8,732 bases of DNA from Schlesneria sp. (GTDB taxonomy: Bacteria; Planctomycetota; Planctomycetia; Planctomycetales; Planctomycetaceae). Location: the NCBI GenBank assembly GCA_025353525.1, contig JANXOO010000725.1, positions 1 to 8,732 on the forward strand, given 5' to 3'. This document shows positions 1-6,800 of this stretch, piece after piece. The notes beneath the pieces are model-generated. The model was given only the letters and a program-made list of their open reading frames with translations, searched no databases and had not been told where the DNA came from. Positions within the stretch are counted from its first letter, which is position 1. Each line of letters starts with the position of its first letter. The position numbers and the translations under genes are program-made.

Positions 1-80
1 CCATTTCGAGAACCCCTGAAGGAGTGACGACCCCTGTCTTTTCGCAAAAAACACCCCTCCTCGCACAACAAGGCGTCCCC

Positions 81-374
81 TCACTTCCTTGCCACCCACA
101 CGGCATGACAGTCCTGGCATTGCCTCACGTACAAATCCAGCGGGGGCCAGGATGCGACTTTCTTGCCCCTGGTGGAATTTGTCCCGTCGCATTGCGGACA
201 ACTCGGTTTGGAGAAGAGACTCCCGAAAAGATTTGGAAAGTATTTGCCGTACCAGCGCCCAACTTTGAAATTCCGAGCACAAACGTCGCAATGCTCAACA
301 TCGCCGGTATCCACTAATTCGTCGAATTTCCAAAGGGCAGAACAGTTCGGACAGATGCAATGGTCTACTTTCAT
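81..374 (-). CDS. Small double zinc-ribbon protein, function unknown
   Basis: Encodes 97 residues. Four CxxC pairs are visible: C8-C11, C29-C32, C59-C62 and C86-C89, plus an extra C6. This spacing suggests two zinc ribbons, each formed by two CxxC knuckles, joined by an aromatic linker (WYGKYFPNLFG). There is no signal peptide or membrane segment, so it is probably cytoplasmic. Such proteins may bind nucleic acid or protein, but I do not recognise the family and assign no function. The ATG at 374 has no convincing ribosome binding site. The same frame is open upstream except for one TGA at 408-410, and a better-supported ATG lies at 500, so the gene may originally have been longer. It is divergent from the insertion sequence transposase. 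The regular cysteine pattern and protein-like composition support it as real; the start is uncertain. Confidence 0.6.
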   Translation of the reverse strand: MKVDHCICPNCSALWKFDELVDTGDVEHCDVCARNFKVGRWYGKYFPNLFGSLFSKPSCPQCDGTNSTRGKKVASWPPLDLYVRQCQDCHAVWVARK

Positions 375-407
375 GGACGCATCTTTCGCAAAGAGAGTCG
401 GATGGAT

Positions 408-500
408 TCACAACGATTGAATCCAGGTGTTGAGGCAATCAAAGAATTGTTTGATGCCAGCGATTTCGAGTTTCAATCTGGCCGACAACCATCGAGACAT
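408..500 (-). CDS. Short ORF with strong RBS, possible detached N-terminus of the zinc-ribbon gene
   Basis: A 30-residue ORF (begins MSRWLSARLK, ends NTWIQSL) starts at an ATG preceded by GGAGGT with a 7-nt spacer, the best initiation signal on this strand here. Its TGA stop lies in exactly the same frame as the zinc-ribbon ORF, 11 codons before that ORF's ATG. It could be the true N-terminus of the zinc-ribbon protein separated by a nonsense mutation, a sequencing error at the TGA, a separate small peptide, or a translated leader coupled to the downstream ORF. Composition alone cannot decide. The frame also remains open upstream of 500, to a TGA at 660-662. Confidence 0.3.
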   Translation of the reverse strand: MSRWLSARLKLEIAGIKQFFDCLNTWIQSL

Positions 501-507
501 GATTCGT

Positions 508-513
508 ACCTCC
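508..513 (-). promoter_or_regulatory. Ribosome binding site GGAGGT for the short ORF at 408-500
   Basis: On the minus strand GGAGGT sits 7 nt upstream of an ATG at 498-500. It is a near-ideal Shine-Dalgarno sequence and is the main argument that translation of the zinc-ribbon frame may begin here rather than at 374. Confidence 0.4.
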
Positions 514-719
514 AGCAGAATTGGGTACAGATACGCTATGTTCGAAGTGCGGTTGCAACTCGGCCTATGCCGGTCGATGGCGAGAGGTACGCACGTTTCG
601 CAAAAATTCCCTACGGCCCCGCTAATTGTGCTCCCGGCGATATTTTCAACCGGGCCTTTTCAGAACTTTTTCCCGTCTCAGAGAAAAAAAGAAGAGATCA
701 ATGGGGATAGGGGGTGGGG

Positions 720-745
720 TAGGGTGCTGCAAACTTGGTATTGAC
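720..745 (+). repeat. Left terminal inverted repeat of the insertion sequence
   Basis: Starts TAGGGTGCTGC and ends GGTATTGAC. It matches the reverse complement of 2463-2488 at all 26 positions. The inner end, together with the next base, forms a perfect TTGACA (741-746), so the left repeat may also carry a -35 box for the transposase. Confidence 0.92.
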
Positions 746-771
746 ACTGGGAGATTTTATGGCGAGAAAAT
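741..771 (+). promoter_or_regulatory. Weak candidate transposase promoter
   Basis: A perfect TTGACA (741-746) straddles the inner edge of the left repeat. The best -10 candidate, GAAAAT at 766-771, matches four of six consensus bases but the spacer is 19 nt. Promoters overlapping a left inverted repeat are common in insertion sequences, where transposase binding can repress its own transcription. The weak -10 keeps confidence low. Confidence 0.25.
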
Positions 772-821
772 GCCAGAGTCGTTTCACGAATTCGTTGTTC
801 TACAACATTCAACGAGTCCTC

Positions 822-827
822 AGGAGG
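822..827 (+). promoter_or_regulatory. Ribosome binding site AGGAGG for the transposase N-terminal ORF
   Basis: AGGAGG lies 4 nt before the ATG at 832. It fixes the start of the transposase reading frame, although the spacing is slightly short. Confidence 0.6.
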
Positions 828-831
828 GGCC

Positions 832-1167
832 ATGGTTGCGTCACAGGGAAGTGTCGTAGATTTAGAGGAAAGTGATGAACACGGTGGGCGGAAATTTCTG
901 AGTCCCACACGGATTCTCGCTCGCTCCTTTCGATTAAGTCGTGATAACTGGCGTCAGAAACATGGCGAGGTTCAGAAGAAACTGGAACAAGAGCGACAAC
1001 TGTCTGCCGAGCGTGATCGGTCTCGCGATCAGTGGCGCAAGAAGTGCGAAGCGGCCACCTCGAAGGCCGCGGCTGCTGAACGACTGGCTCAACAACGACT
1101 CGCGGATGTGGAGGCGGCGCAGGCTCGCATTTCGCAATTGGAAGCCGATTTCAAAAAAAAATGCTGA
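832..1167 (+). CDS. Transposase N-terminal ORF (coiled-coil part)
   Basis: Encodes 111 residues. Residues about 36-109 are a strongly charged, heptad-rich coiled coil with no catalytic residues. It contains an internal repeat: SRDNWRQKH at 36-44 and SRDQWRKKC at 64-72 are exactly 28 residues (four heptads) apart. Coiled coils in this position often mediate transposase multimerisation. The ORF stops with TGA at 1165-1167, immediately after a run of nine A, and overlaps the catalytic ORF by 7 nt in the -1 frame. A -1 slip on the A run would fuse it to the catalytic domain as a product of 491 residues up to the next stop. The AGGAGG at 822-827 supports this start. Whether the frame change is programmed or a mutation cannot be decided from one copy. 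Confidence 0.65.
   Translation: MVASQGSVVDLEESDEHGGRKFLSPTRILARSFRLSRDNWRQKHGEVQKKLEQERQLSAERDRSRDQWRKKCEAATSKAAAAERLAQQRLADVEAAQARISQLEADFKKKC
1153..1161 (+). promoter_or_regulatory. A9 slippery run joining the two transposase ORFs (candidate -1 frameshift site)
   Basis: In the upstream frame the run is read as three lysine codons followed by TGC TGA. Moving back one base gives ATG CTG AGC and enters the catalytic frame directly. Poly-A runs of this kind support -1 ribosomal frameshifting or transcriptional slippage in several insertion sequence families. The catalytic ORF also has an ATG exactly at 1161 overlapping the upstream stop, so coupled reinitiation is a third option. No Shine-Dalgarno precedes that ATG, which favours slippage. 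A one-base deletion from an original A10 would look identical. Confidence 0.5.
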
Positions 1168-2306
1168 GCTTCGATGACACGGTTCCGATTGGCGGTTCAA
1201 CATCCGTCGGTGTGATCGATGTGGTGCGGCAGTTGGTAGTTGTGGCGGGTGTTTCTCTACGAGCGGTGTCGCGTGTGTTTGACATCTTTCCGACCGGACA
1301 AGGACCACAGGCCTCCTCACCGTCGGCCAGTGGTGTCCGCTGGTGGATGTTGCGACTGGGACTCTACGCGCTTCGAGAGCCGCTGGAAATTGCGGACGAC
1401 TGGTTCTATATCATCGACCATTCTGTGCAGATCGGAACGGTGAAGGTGTGCTTAATTCCGGGAGCACGTTTGAGCGAGCTTCCTTCGCCACCGCGTCCGC
1501 TCTGTCAGGGGGACCTTCGCCTGTTGGCGCTGATTCCGACCGAGCAATCGAACGGGCCGATCGTTCAACAACAATTGGAAGAAGCATCACGACGGACGGG
1601 AATTCCCCGTGAAATTGCGAGTGATCACGGTAGTGATGTGAAGTCAGGAAGTGAACTCTTCGCGTCAAAACACCCCGAAACCACGGTGGTCTACGATGCC
1701 GCTCATCACGGTGCCTGCGTTCTCAAACATCGCTTTGATCGGGATCCGCGTTGGGCGGAATTTGTCAGTCGGTTGGGGCAGACGAAATCCCGGATTCAAC
1801 AGACATCGGATGCCTGTTTGATGTCTCCCAGTCTGTGTCCCAAAGCGCGGTATATGAACCTCGCCTCGCTGCTACGATGGTGCCAGAAGATCTTGAAATT
1901 GCTGGCGTGTGGGACGGCGGGAGGAACTGTGGCTGCGCGGGCGATCGCGCGCTACGGTTGGATGAAAGAGTTCCGCGCGGTGATTGGTGAGTGGGCGCGT
2001 TGGGAAGCGACCGTCCGCCACAGCGTGGAATTCTTTCGCACCCAGGGGTTATATCGCGGCTGCGAGAGAGACTTGGAGACGCACCTCAAGCGGCGTCCTG
2101 CCGCCGAACGTCACCGCCGTCTCGAAGCCGAAATGTACCAGTTCGCGCAGGTCCAAAGCGAGCAAGCACGACCCGGCGAACGCTTGGTGGGAAGTACAGA
2201 GGTCATCGAGTCCGTCTTTGGGAAATGGAAAAATCTGGAGCGTCAGGAGTCAAGTAGCGGGATTACCACACTCGTACTGGGACTCGGCTCGTTAATCGGG
2301 ACGTGA
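1161..2306 (+). CDS. DDE transposase catalytic domain (split transposase, C-terminus cut by an in-frame TGA)
   Basis: Encodes 381 residues from the ATG at 1161. Likely DDE catalytic residues are D86 in YIIDHSVQIG, D155 in IASDHGSD, and E347 or E350 in STEVIESVFGKWKN. The long stretch between the second D and the E (about 190 residues) suggests an inserted domain as in IS4-type transposases. It is expected to cut and rejoin DNA at the 26-bp repeats. It lacks its own ribosome binding site and is probably made as a fusion with the upstream coiled-coil ORF through slippage at the A9 run. The frame stops at TGA 2304-2306 but carries on with a plausible C-terminal tail to 2435, so this copy probably makes a truncated, perhaps inactive enzyme. 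The assignment as a transposase is firm because the gene fills the space between perfect inverted repeats; the family name is uncertain. Confidence 0.82.
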   Translation: MLSFDDTVPIGGSTSVGVIDVVRQLVVVAGVSLRAVSRVFDIFPTGQGPQASSPSASGVRWWMLRLGLYALREPLEIADDWFYIIDHSVQIGTVKVCLIPGARLSELPSPPRPLCQGDLRLLALIPTEQSNGPIVQQQLEEASRRTGIPREIASDHGSDVKSGSELFASKHPETTVVYDAAHHGACVLKHRFDRDPRWAEFVSRLGQTKSRIQQTSDACLMSPSLCPKARYMNLASLLRWCQKILKLLACGTAGGTVAARAIARYGWMKEFRAVIGEWARWEATVRHSVEFFRTQGLYRGCERDLETHLKRRPAAERHRRLEAEMYQFAQVQSEQARPGERLVGSTEVIESVFGKWKNLERQESSSGITTLVLGLGSLIGT

Positions 2307-2435
2307 ACGGCCGAACGAATCAAACTGGCATTAGACAAGACACCCGTCGAAAACGTTATGAATTGGTGCAAAAACAACCTTCCTCCCAGCGTACAATCCC
2401 AGCGAAGACTCGCTTTTGCCAACGAATCCACGTAA
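2307..2435 (+). pseudogene. C-terminal tail of the transposase beyond the in-frame TGA
   Basis: Directly after the TGA the same frame encodes 42 more residues, starting TAERIKLALDKTPVEN and ending RRLAFANEST, then TAA at 2433-2435. The amphipathic helix-like sequence and the position of the TAA 27 bp before the right repeat suggest this is the native end of the protein. A CGA-to-TGA transition (Arg) or a TGG-to-TGA transition (Trp) at 2304 would explain the stop. Translation would require readthrough. Confidence 0.6.
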
Positions 2436-2462
2436 ACAAATCACGCCCGATTCACTGGATGC

Positions 2463-2488
2463 GTCAATACCAAGTTTGCAGCACCCTA
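2463..2488 (-). repeat. Right terminal inverted repeat of the insertion sequence
   Basis: Exact 26-bp reverse complement of the left repeat at 720-745. It lies 27 bp after the ancestral transposase stop codon at 2433-2435. On the inner side the match ends at once, so the TTGACA of the left end is not reproduced here. Confidence 0.92.
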
Positions 2489-2738
2489 GGGGTGGCACCA
2501 GGAAGACCCGGAGCCAGTCCCCGTTTTTCAACCGGTAAATTTTCCACTGCCAGTCGCCTTCGAGGAAGTCTCCACGAGCAATTTGTCCGTGGAACGCGGG
2601 AGTCCGGCGTGAACGACTTCGCCCCCTTCCGCCCCTGCATTGGGACCGATGTCGATGTTCCACTCGGCGGCGGCGATCAGTTGTGCGTTGTGTTCGTTCA
2701 CCAGACCGCGTGTGGTATCGCTTGTTCCAACAGTCCGA

Positions 2739-2767
2739 TTGACCACTTCTGAGGGGACCGGTACAAT
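2739..2767 (+). promoter_or_regulatory. Sigma-70-like promoter for the kdsD gene cluster
   Basis: TTGACC at 2739-2744 and TACAAT at 2762-2767 each match five of six consensus bases and are separated by the optimal 17 nt. Transcription would start near 2774, giving a leader of about 44 nt before the kdsD ATG. It is outside the insertion sequence, so kdsD transcription should not depend on the element. Confidence 0.6.
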
Positions 2768-2803
2768 TTGCCGCTTGGTCAGGATGGCCGAAAAATGCTC
2801 TGC

Positions 2804-2808
2804 AAGGA
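2804..2808 (+). promoter_or_regulatory. Ribosome binding site AAGGA for kdsD
   Basis: AAGGA ends 9 nt before the ATG at 2818. It supports this start codon, with which the protein aligns well to known KdsD proteins. Confidence 0.5.
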
Positions 2809-2817
2809 CGCTTTCTC

Positions 2818-3846
2818 ATGAGCACTGCGCTCGAATGCACCGTCGTTCCGTTTGCGCACCTGGAACAGTTGCGAGAAGCTCGCGCAATTCTTGTTTCTGA
2901 AGGAAATGCTCTCGGTGACCTGTCCCGTCGACTCGACGTTCGTTTCTGTGTGGCCGTGGAATTGTTGGCCGGATGTCGCGGTTGTGTCATTGTGACGGGA
3001 GTTGGCAAGGCGGGTCTGATCGGTCAAAAAGTTGCCGCGACGCTCTCATCGACTGGGACCAGGTCCTATTTCCTGCATCCGACCGAAGCCTTGCATGGTG
3101 ATCTGGGTTGCGTTGGATGTGATGATGTCTGGATGATCTTTTCCAATAGCGGCGAGACGGAAGAAGTGACGCGTCTGCTGCCAATCATTCGCGGCCAACG
3201 ACAAGCGATCATTGCAGTCACGGCCAGCGACGCCAGTACATTGGGAGCTCAGGCCGATGCCACGATTTGCCTGGGTCGACTGATTGAAGCAGGGGCTCAT
3301 GGACTGGCCCCTTCAACAAGCACGACTGCGATGCTCGCTGTCGGCGATGCACTGGCACTTGTTTCGAGTCAACTGAAGCAGTTCACTCCGCGCCAATTCG
3401 CGACCTTCCATCCGGGCGGAAGTCTTGGCCGTCGACTGGCGTCGGTCCGGGATGTGATGCGGCCACTGGACCAGGTTCGAATCGCCGCAGAATCGGCCAC
3501 AATTCGCGAAGTCTTCGTGAGTCACTCGCGGCCAGGTCGACGAACAGGAGCGGTGATTCTTGTCGACGAAAGAGGTTGCCTGTCCGGACTGTTCACTGAT
3601 AGTGACCTCGCCCGATTGCTCGAACAGCGACGCGACGATCAGTTCGATCGTCCGATTTCCGAAGTCATGACAGTCCGGCCGATGACCGTCGGTCCCGATG
3701 CGATTCTGGAAGAAGCACTTCAGTTGCTGGGTGCCAAACACGTCAGCGAACTTCCCGTCGTCGATGCGGACGGATTACCTTTGGGGATGATCGATATTAC
3801 CGACGTGATCGGTTTGGGGCGTTCGGAAAAAGAATCCGGAACCTGA
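2818..3846 (+). CDS. kdsD: Arabinose-5-phosphate isomerase (SIS domain plus CBS pair)
   Basis: Encodes 342 residues, close to the 328 of E. coli KdsD. It interconverts ribulose-5-phosphate and arabinose-5-phosphate in the cytoplasm, the first step toward Kdo, the inner-core sugar of lipopolysaccharide. The N-terminal SIS domain (about 30-200) shows GVGKAG at 61-66, HPTEALHGDLG from H87, SNSGET, APSTSTTAMLAVGDALA and HPGGSLGRR with H198, which corresponds to the catalytic His193 of E. coli. Two CBS motifs follow (about 215-335), containing FTDSDLARLL and VSELPVVDADGLPLGM, the usual layout of this family. The start has an AAGGA ribosome binding site and a promoter 50 bp upstream. The next gene starts one base after the stop, so the two are surely cotranscribed. 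No kdsC phosphatase is adjacent. Substrate preference is inferred from the family; related GutQ proteins have the same activity. Confidence 0.93.
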   Translation: MSTALECTVVPFAHLEQLREARAILVSEGNALGDLSRRLDVRFCVAVELLAGCRGCVIVTGVGKAGLIGQKVAATLSSTGTRSYFLHPTEALHGDLGCVGCDDVWMIFSNSGETEEVTRLLPIIRGQRQAIIAVTASDASTLGAQADATICLGRLIEAGAHGLAPSTSTTAMLAVGDALALVSSQLKQFTPRQFATFHPGGSLGRRLASVRDVMRPLDQVRIAAESATIREVFVSHSRPGRRTGAVILVDERGCLSGLFTDSDLARLLEQRRDDQFDRPISEVMTVRPMTVGPDAILEEALQLLGAKHVSELPVVDADGLPLGMIDITDVIGLGRSEKESGT

Positions 3847-3847
3847 C

Positions 3848-6800
3848 ATGTTTCAACGGCTGCTATTCACGCTCGCTACCGCGATCGGCCTGTTTGGGCT
3901 GTTCGCAGTCTATTCCGCCGCGCTGAAGCCCGTTGTAATCATTGCCGTTCGTTCAGAACCGGTTGGCGAGACCGATGCGTTTACGATCCCTCAGCGGCCC
4001 GTCGAAAATGTGCGAATTGCGGAAGCCCACGTGCCATTCCGAAGGTGGGCCGCAGAATCCAAGTACATGTTGCGAGCGGAACAGGCGTGGATTTATACCA
4101 ATTCCGTTCACCGCACGAAGGGGAGCAACAAGGGGATCACGTTTGAACCGTTTGCGATGGTCTGCATCACGAATGACAAGGACGGTCACGAACAAGCCGT
4201 CTCGATGGTCAGCGACGGATCGGCCGAAATCGAATTCAAAGACGATTTTGATGCGAAAAACCCCGAACCTGGTCGGGTCGTCAAGGCGATCCTGAAAGGG
4301 GCTGTGGAAATCGCCGGCCCTGACGGCCTGTCGATCATCGGCCAGAACTTCATTTTTAACGAAGCGGATCTGAAACTGTTCACGACAAATCCGGTCAGCT
4401 TCCGGCTGCAGTCGCATCGAGGTTCTGCGTCGCGCATGGAAATGAGCCTGATTCCCGCAAAAGGTCAGCCAGGTAAAGATCGCCCACATGTTTACGGAGT
4501 CGATTTTCTCAGGCTGATTGCGTCACCGACAGCGCTGGTTCAACTGGAAGCTCAACTGCCGCCCGGAAGCGGTTCTAAATCAGTCAAACTCAAGTGCGCC
4601 GGAGAACTTGAGTATTCCGTCGCAGCGAAAACAGCTGTGTTTACGCGAGACGTTACGGCATGGACGGGGCCAAAAGACAAGTTTGACAAACTCGATTGCG
4701 ACAGACTGACGATGCAATTCGAGTCAAAATCACATCCCCCGGAGATCGATTCAAATGCAGCATCAACAAACCCCTTGGACCCGGCCAGCCCGGCCAATTC
4801 TTACCAGCAGATCGATGCTGATCTCGAATTGAAGTGGCTCAAAGCGGAAGGGAAACGTGTCAGAATCGTTTCGAAGTCGCAGGGGATCAGGGCCGAGATG
4901 TCACTGTTGACCTACGATGCCGGGACGCGCAACTTGCAGATGATCTCGCAGGGAACCCGTTCGAACGTCGAAGTTTTTCAGTCACAGGAACAAAGCCGGA
5001 CAGAGATCCGGGTTCCAAAGATCGAAGCCCGACTGAACCTGCAAAGTCAACTCGACCTGTTGTTGTGTCACGGTGCAGGAATCTTCAAATATCTCGACAT
5101 GAAAGCGAACAACCGGGCCTTTAGTGCAACTTGGGAAACGCAACTTCGTCTGCAGACAGGCATCGCTCGGGGACTGGATCTGGTTGAACTCGAAGGTCGC
5201 GCCAAGTTCTTGCAACCCGATCGCAAAATCGGATTGACGGCCGAACTGATCAAAATCCAGGTGGCGGGCCTGAACCTGAATATCTCGCCAATGTCCGGTG
5301 ACAGTCAGGCGACAAAAAATGTTCCGGCTCCGGAGCCCAAACGAATGCTCGCCCTGCGCGATGTCGGATTCACAAGCCCACAAATGGAAATCAAAAAGAC
5401 GAACGAACTCGATGTTCAATTCGAGAATGATTTTGATTCGAAGCTTGACACGACATTGCGAAAAGCACGGTCGCAGTTGCAGCCAGCGGCGATCACGATT
5501 TCGAACGAAAGAAGTCCTGAACGTTCGACCGTACGAGTATCGGCAAATCGGGCTAAGAAAGGTACAGGATCTCCATCGATCGGATTCGCGAATGTACCGT
5601 CGGCGTCTGACGGAATTCTTGGGCCACCTGTCGACATCCCGATCGATGACCCGGACATTCGACCGTCCTCCAAAAGTCCCGAAAAGCCGGTTCTCGTCAC
5701 TGCAAACCGCATCAAAGTTCTTATGAAACGAGTTGCCGGGTCGTCGGAACCGGTGTGGTCCGACATTGAAACCGACGGCAATGTCGAACTGACTCAGGAT
5801 CGGGTTCCGGGTGAGAAGCCTGTGAAGCTTGCCGGTGATCGGGTTGAGGTCAGGCGTGAGACCGAAAACCGCGAAGTTGTTCATGTCTACGGTAAGCCGG
5901 CGTTGATTCGGGATCAGCGATTCGAAATTGAAGGAAATGAAATTCATCTCGACCGGGGTGACAATCGCACCTGGGTCAGCGGATCGGGTCGACTGAAACT
6001 GCAGATCCCTGATGGAGCAGCTCTGCCAGGCGAGGAAGCTGGCGCCAGTCGGCATCTGAACGTCCGCTGGGGCGAGTCGATGAATTTCGACGGACTGGAC
6101 GCCAGATTCATCGGAAGGATTGATGCGAGGTTTGGAAAGGGTTCGATGCGGTGCGAGCAAATGACCGTAAGTTTGACGGAGTCTCTGTCGTTTCAGAATA
6201 ATCCCGCTAACGCTCAACCGGCAATTCGCACGATCCACTGTCGCGAAAACGTCAATTTCAAGAATGCAACGTATGACGGCAAAAAACTGATCGATATTTA
6301 TCGGGGGAAGGTTGGCGAATTCACCTGGAATCATGCGACGGGGACAGTCGACGCACAGGGCCCCGGCACCATCCAGGCGTGGCGACGGAAGCGGAATGCG
6401 GGGAGCGGGTTTGCCGCGAATGACGTTGTCCAGGCCAATCGTCCGATTCCTGTCGAGATTTCGGAATGGGAATACACACGCGTCAAATTTGAAGGTCGCC
6501 TGAAAGGGCATATCGATGGTGAAGTTACGAGCGATTCAAGTCGTCGGACCGCGACCATTGACGACCGCGTCGAAGTCATTCATGGCCCGGTTGATTTGCC
6601 CAACGAGAATGACACAGTCAATCCGGATGACCTGCCGTCGAAAGCGGGGACGATTCGTTGCGACCAGCTTCAAATCGTGAACCACCCGAAAACCGATCGG
6701 AATCCTGGCGGGTATACCGAACTTGTCGGCAAGGGGAATTCGGAAGTGGAAGGGCAAGTCAACGGACGGCGATTCAACGCTTCGGCCGATGAAATCAGTT

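Larger units (their letters stand above)
375..719. other. 345-bp region without a confident gene
   Basis: Lies between the zinc-ribbon ORF and the left end of the insertion sequence. Apart from the short minus-strand ORF at 408-500 and its ribosome binding site I see no convincing gene. Open frames on the plus strand here lack homology I recognise and have no good ribosome binding site. The last bases (about 702-719) are G-rich and abut the inverted repeat. Confidence 0.5.
720..2488 (+). mobile_element. Insertion sequence with 26-bp perfect terminal inverted repeats and a split DDE transposase
   Basis: The element is bounded by 720-745 and 2463-2488, which are exact reverse complements over 26 bp. 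It carries one transposase read left to right, split into an N-terminal coiled-coil ORF and a catalytic ORF that overlap at an A9 run. The coding frame, including the part beyond an in-frame TGA, ends at 2435, 27 bp before the right repeat, as expected for a compact insertion sequence. A possible target duplication is GGGGTGG (711-717 and 2489-2495), but it is offset by 2 bp on the left and is low complexity, so the exact outer ends could differ by a few bases. I do not assign an IS family name: the DDE domain with a large insertion between the second D and the E resembles IS4-like transposases in a general way only. Confidence 0.87.
2496..2815 (-). pseudogene. Possible remnant of a minus-strand gene interrupted by the insertion sequence
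   Basis: Two minus-strand frames give protein-like stretches. One, open from 2815 to 2528, contains AEWNIDIGPNAGAEGGEVVH; the other contains ARGDFLEGDWQWKIYRLKNG (just before the insertion sequence) and runs to the right repeat. Together they look like one coding region with a frameshift. If the insertion sequence and one GGGGTGG copy are removed, the second frame continues into the left flank and reaches a stop at 678. I recognise no family, and a promoter for the plus strand lies in the same DNA, so chance open frames remain quite possible. Confidence 0.25.
2489..2817. other. 329-bp region between the insertion sequence and kdsD
   Basis: Contains no confident gene. It holds the kdsD promoter (2739-2767), the kdsD ribosome binding site (2804-2808) and the doubtful minus-strand gene remnant described separately. 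No terminator-like hairpin with a T run was found. Confidence 0.5.

Noticed and set aside
40..80. Terminator for the zinc-ribbon gene (T6 run on the minus strand near 46-51)
   Set aside because: No stable GC-rich inverted repeat precedes the T run.
408..410. TGA as a selenocysteine codon in the zinc-ribbon frame
   Set aside because: No recognisable selenoprotein family or convincing adjacent hairpin is seen, and cysteines in the protein are encoded normally. The genes in the window use TGA as an ordinary stop.
360..710. Plus-strand open frame of 116 codons
   Set aside because: No ribosome binding site, no recognisable motif, and it overlaps the zinc-ribbon start region and its better-supported minus-strand frame.
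2303..2752. Plus-strand open frame crossing the right end of the insertion sequence
   Set aside because: It runs out of phase with the transposase tail, through the inverted repeat and into the flank, so it cannot be an ancestral gene; no motif is visible.
4982..6511. Long minus-strand open frame of 509 codons
   Set aside because: It lies wholly inside the LptC/LptA-like gene, which has strong context and a membrane anchor. The antisense translation is rich in R, F and S as expected for a shadow frame.
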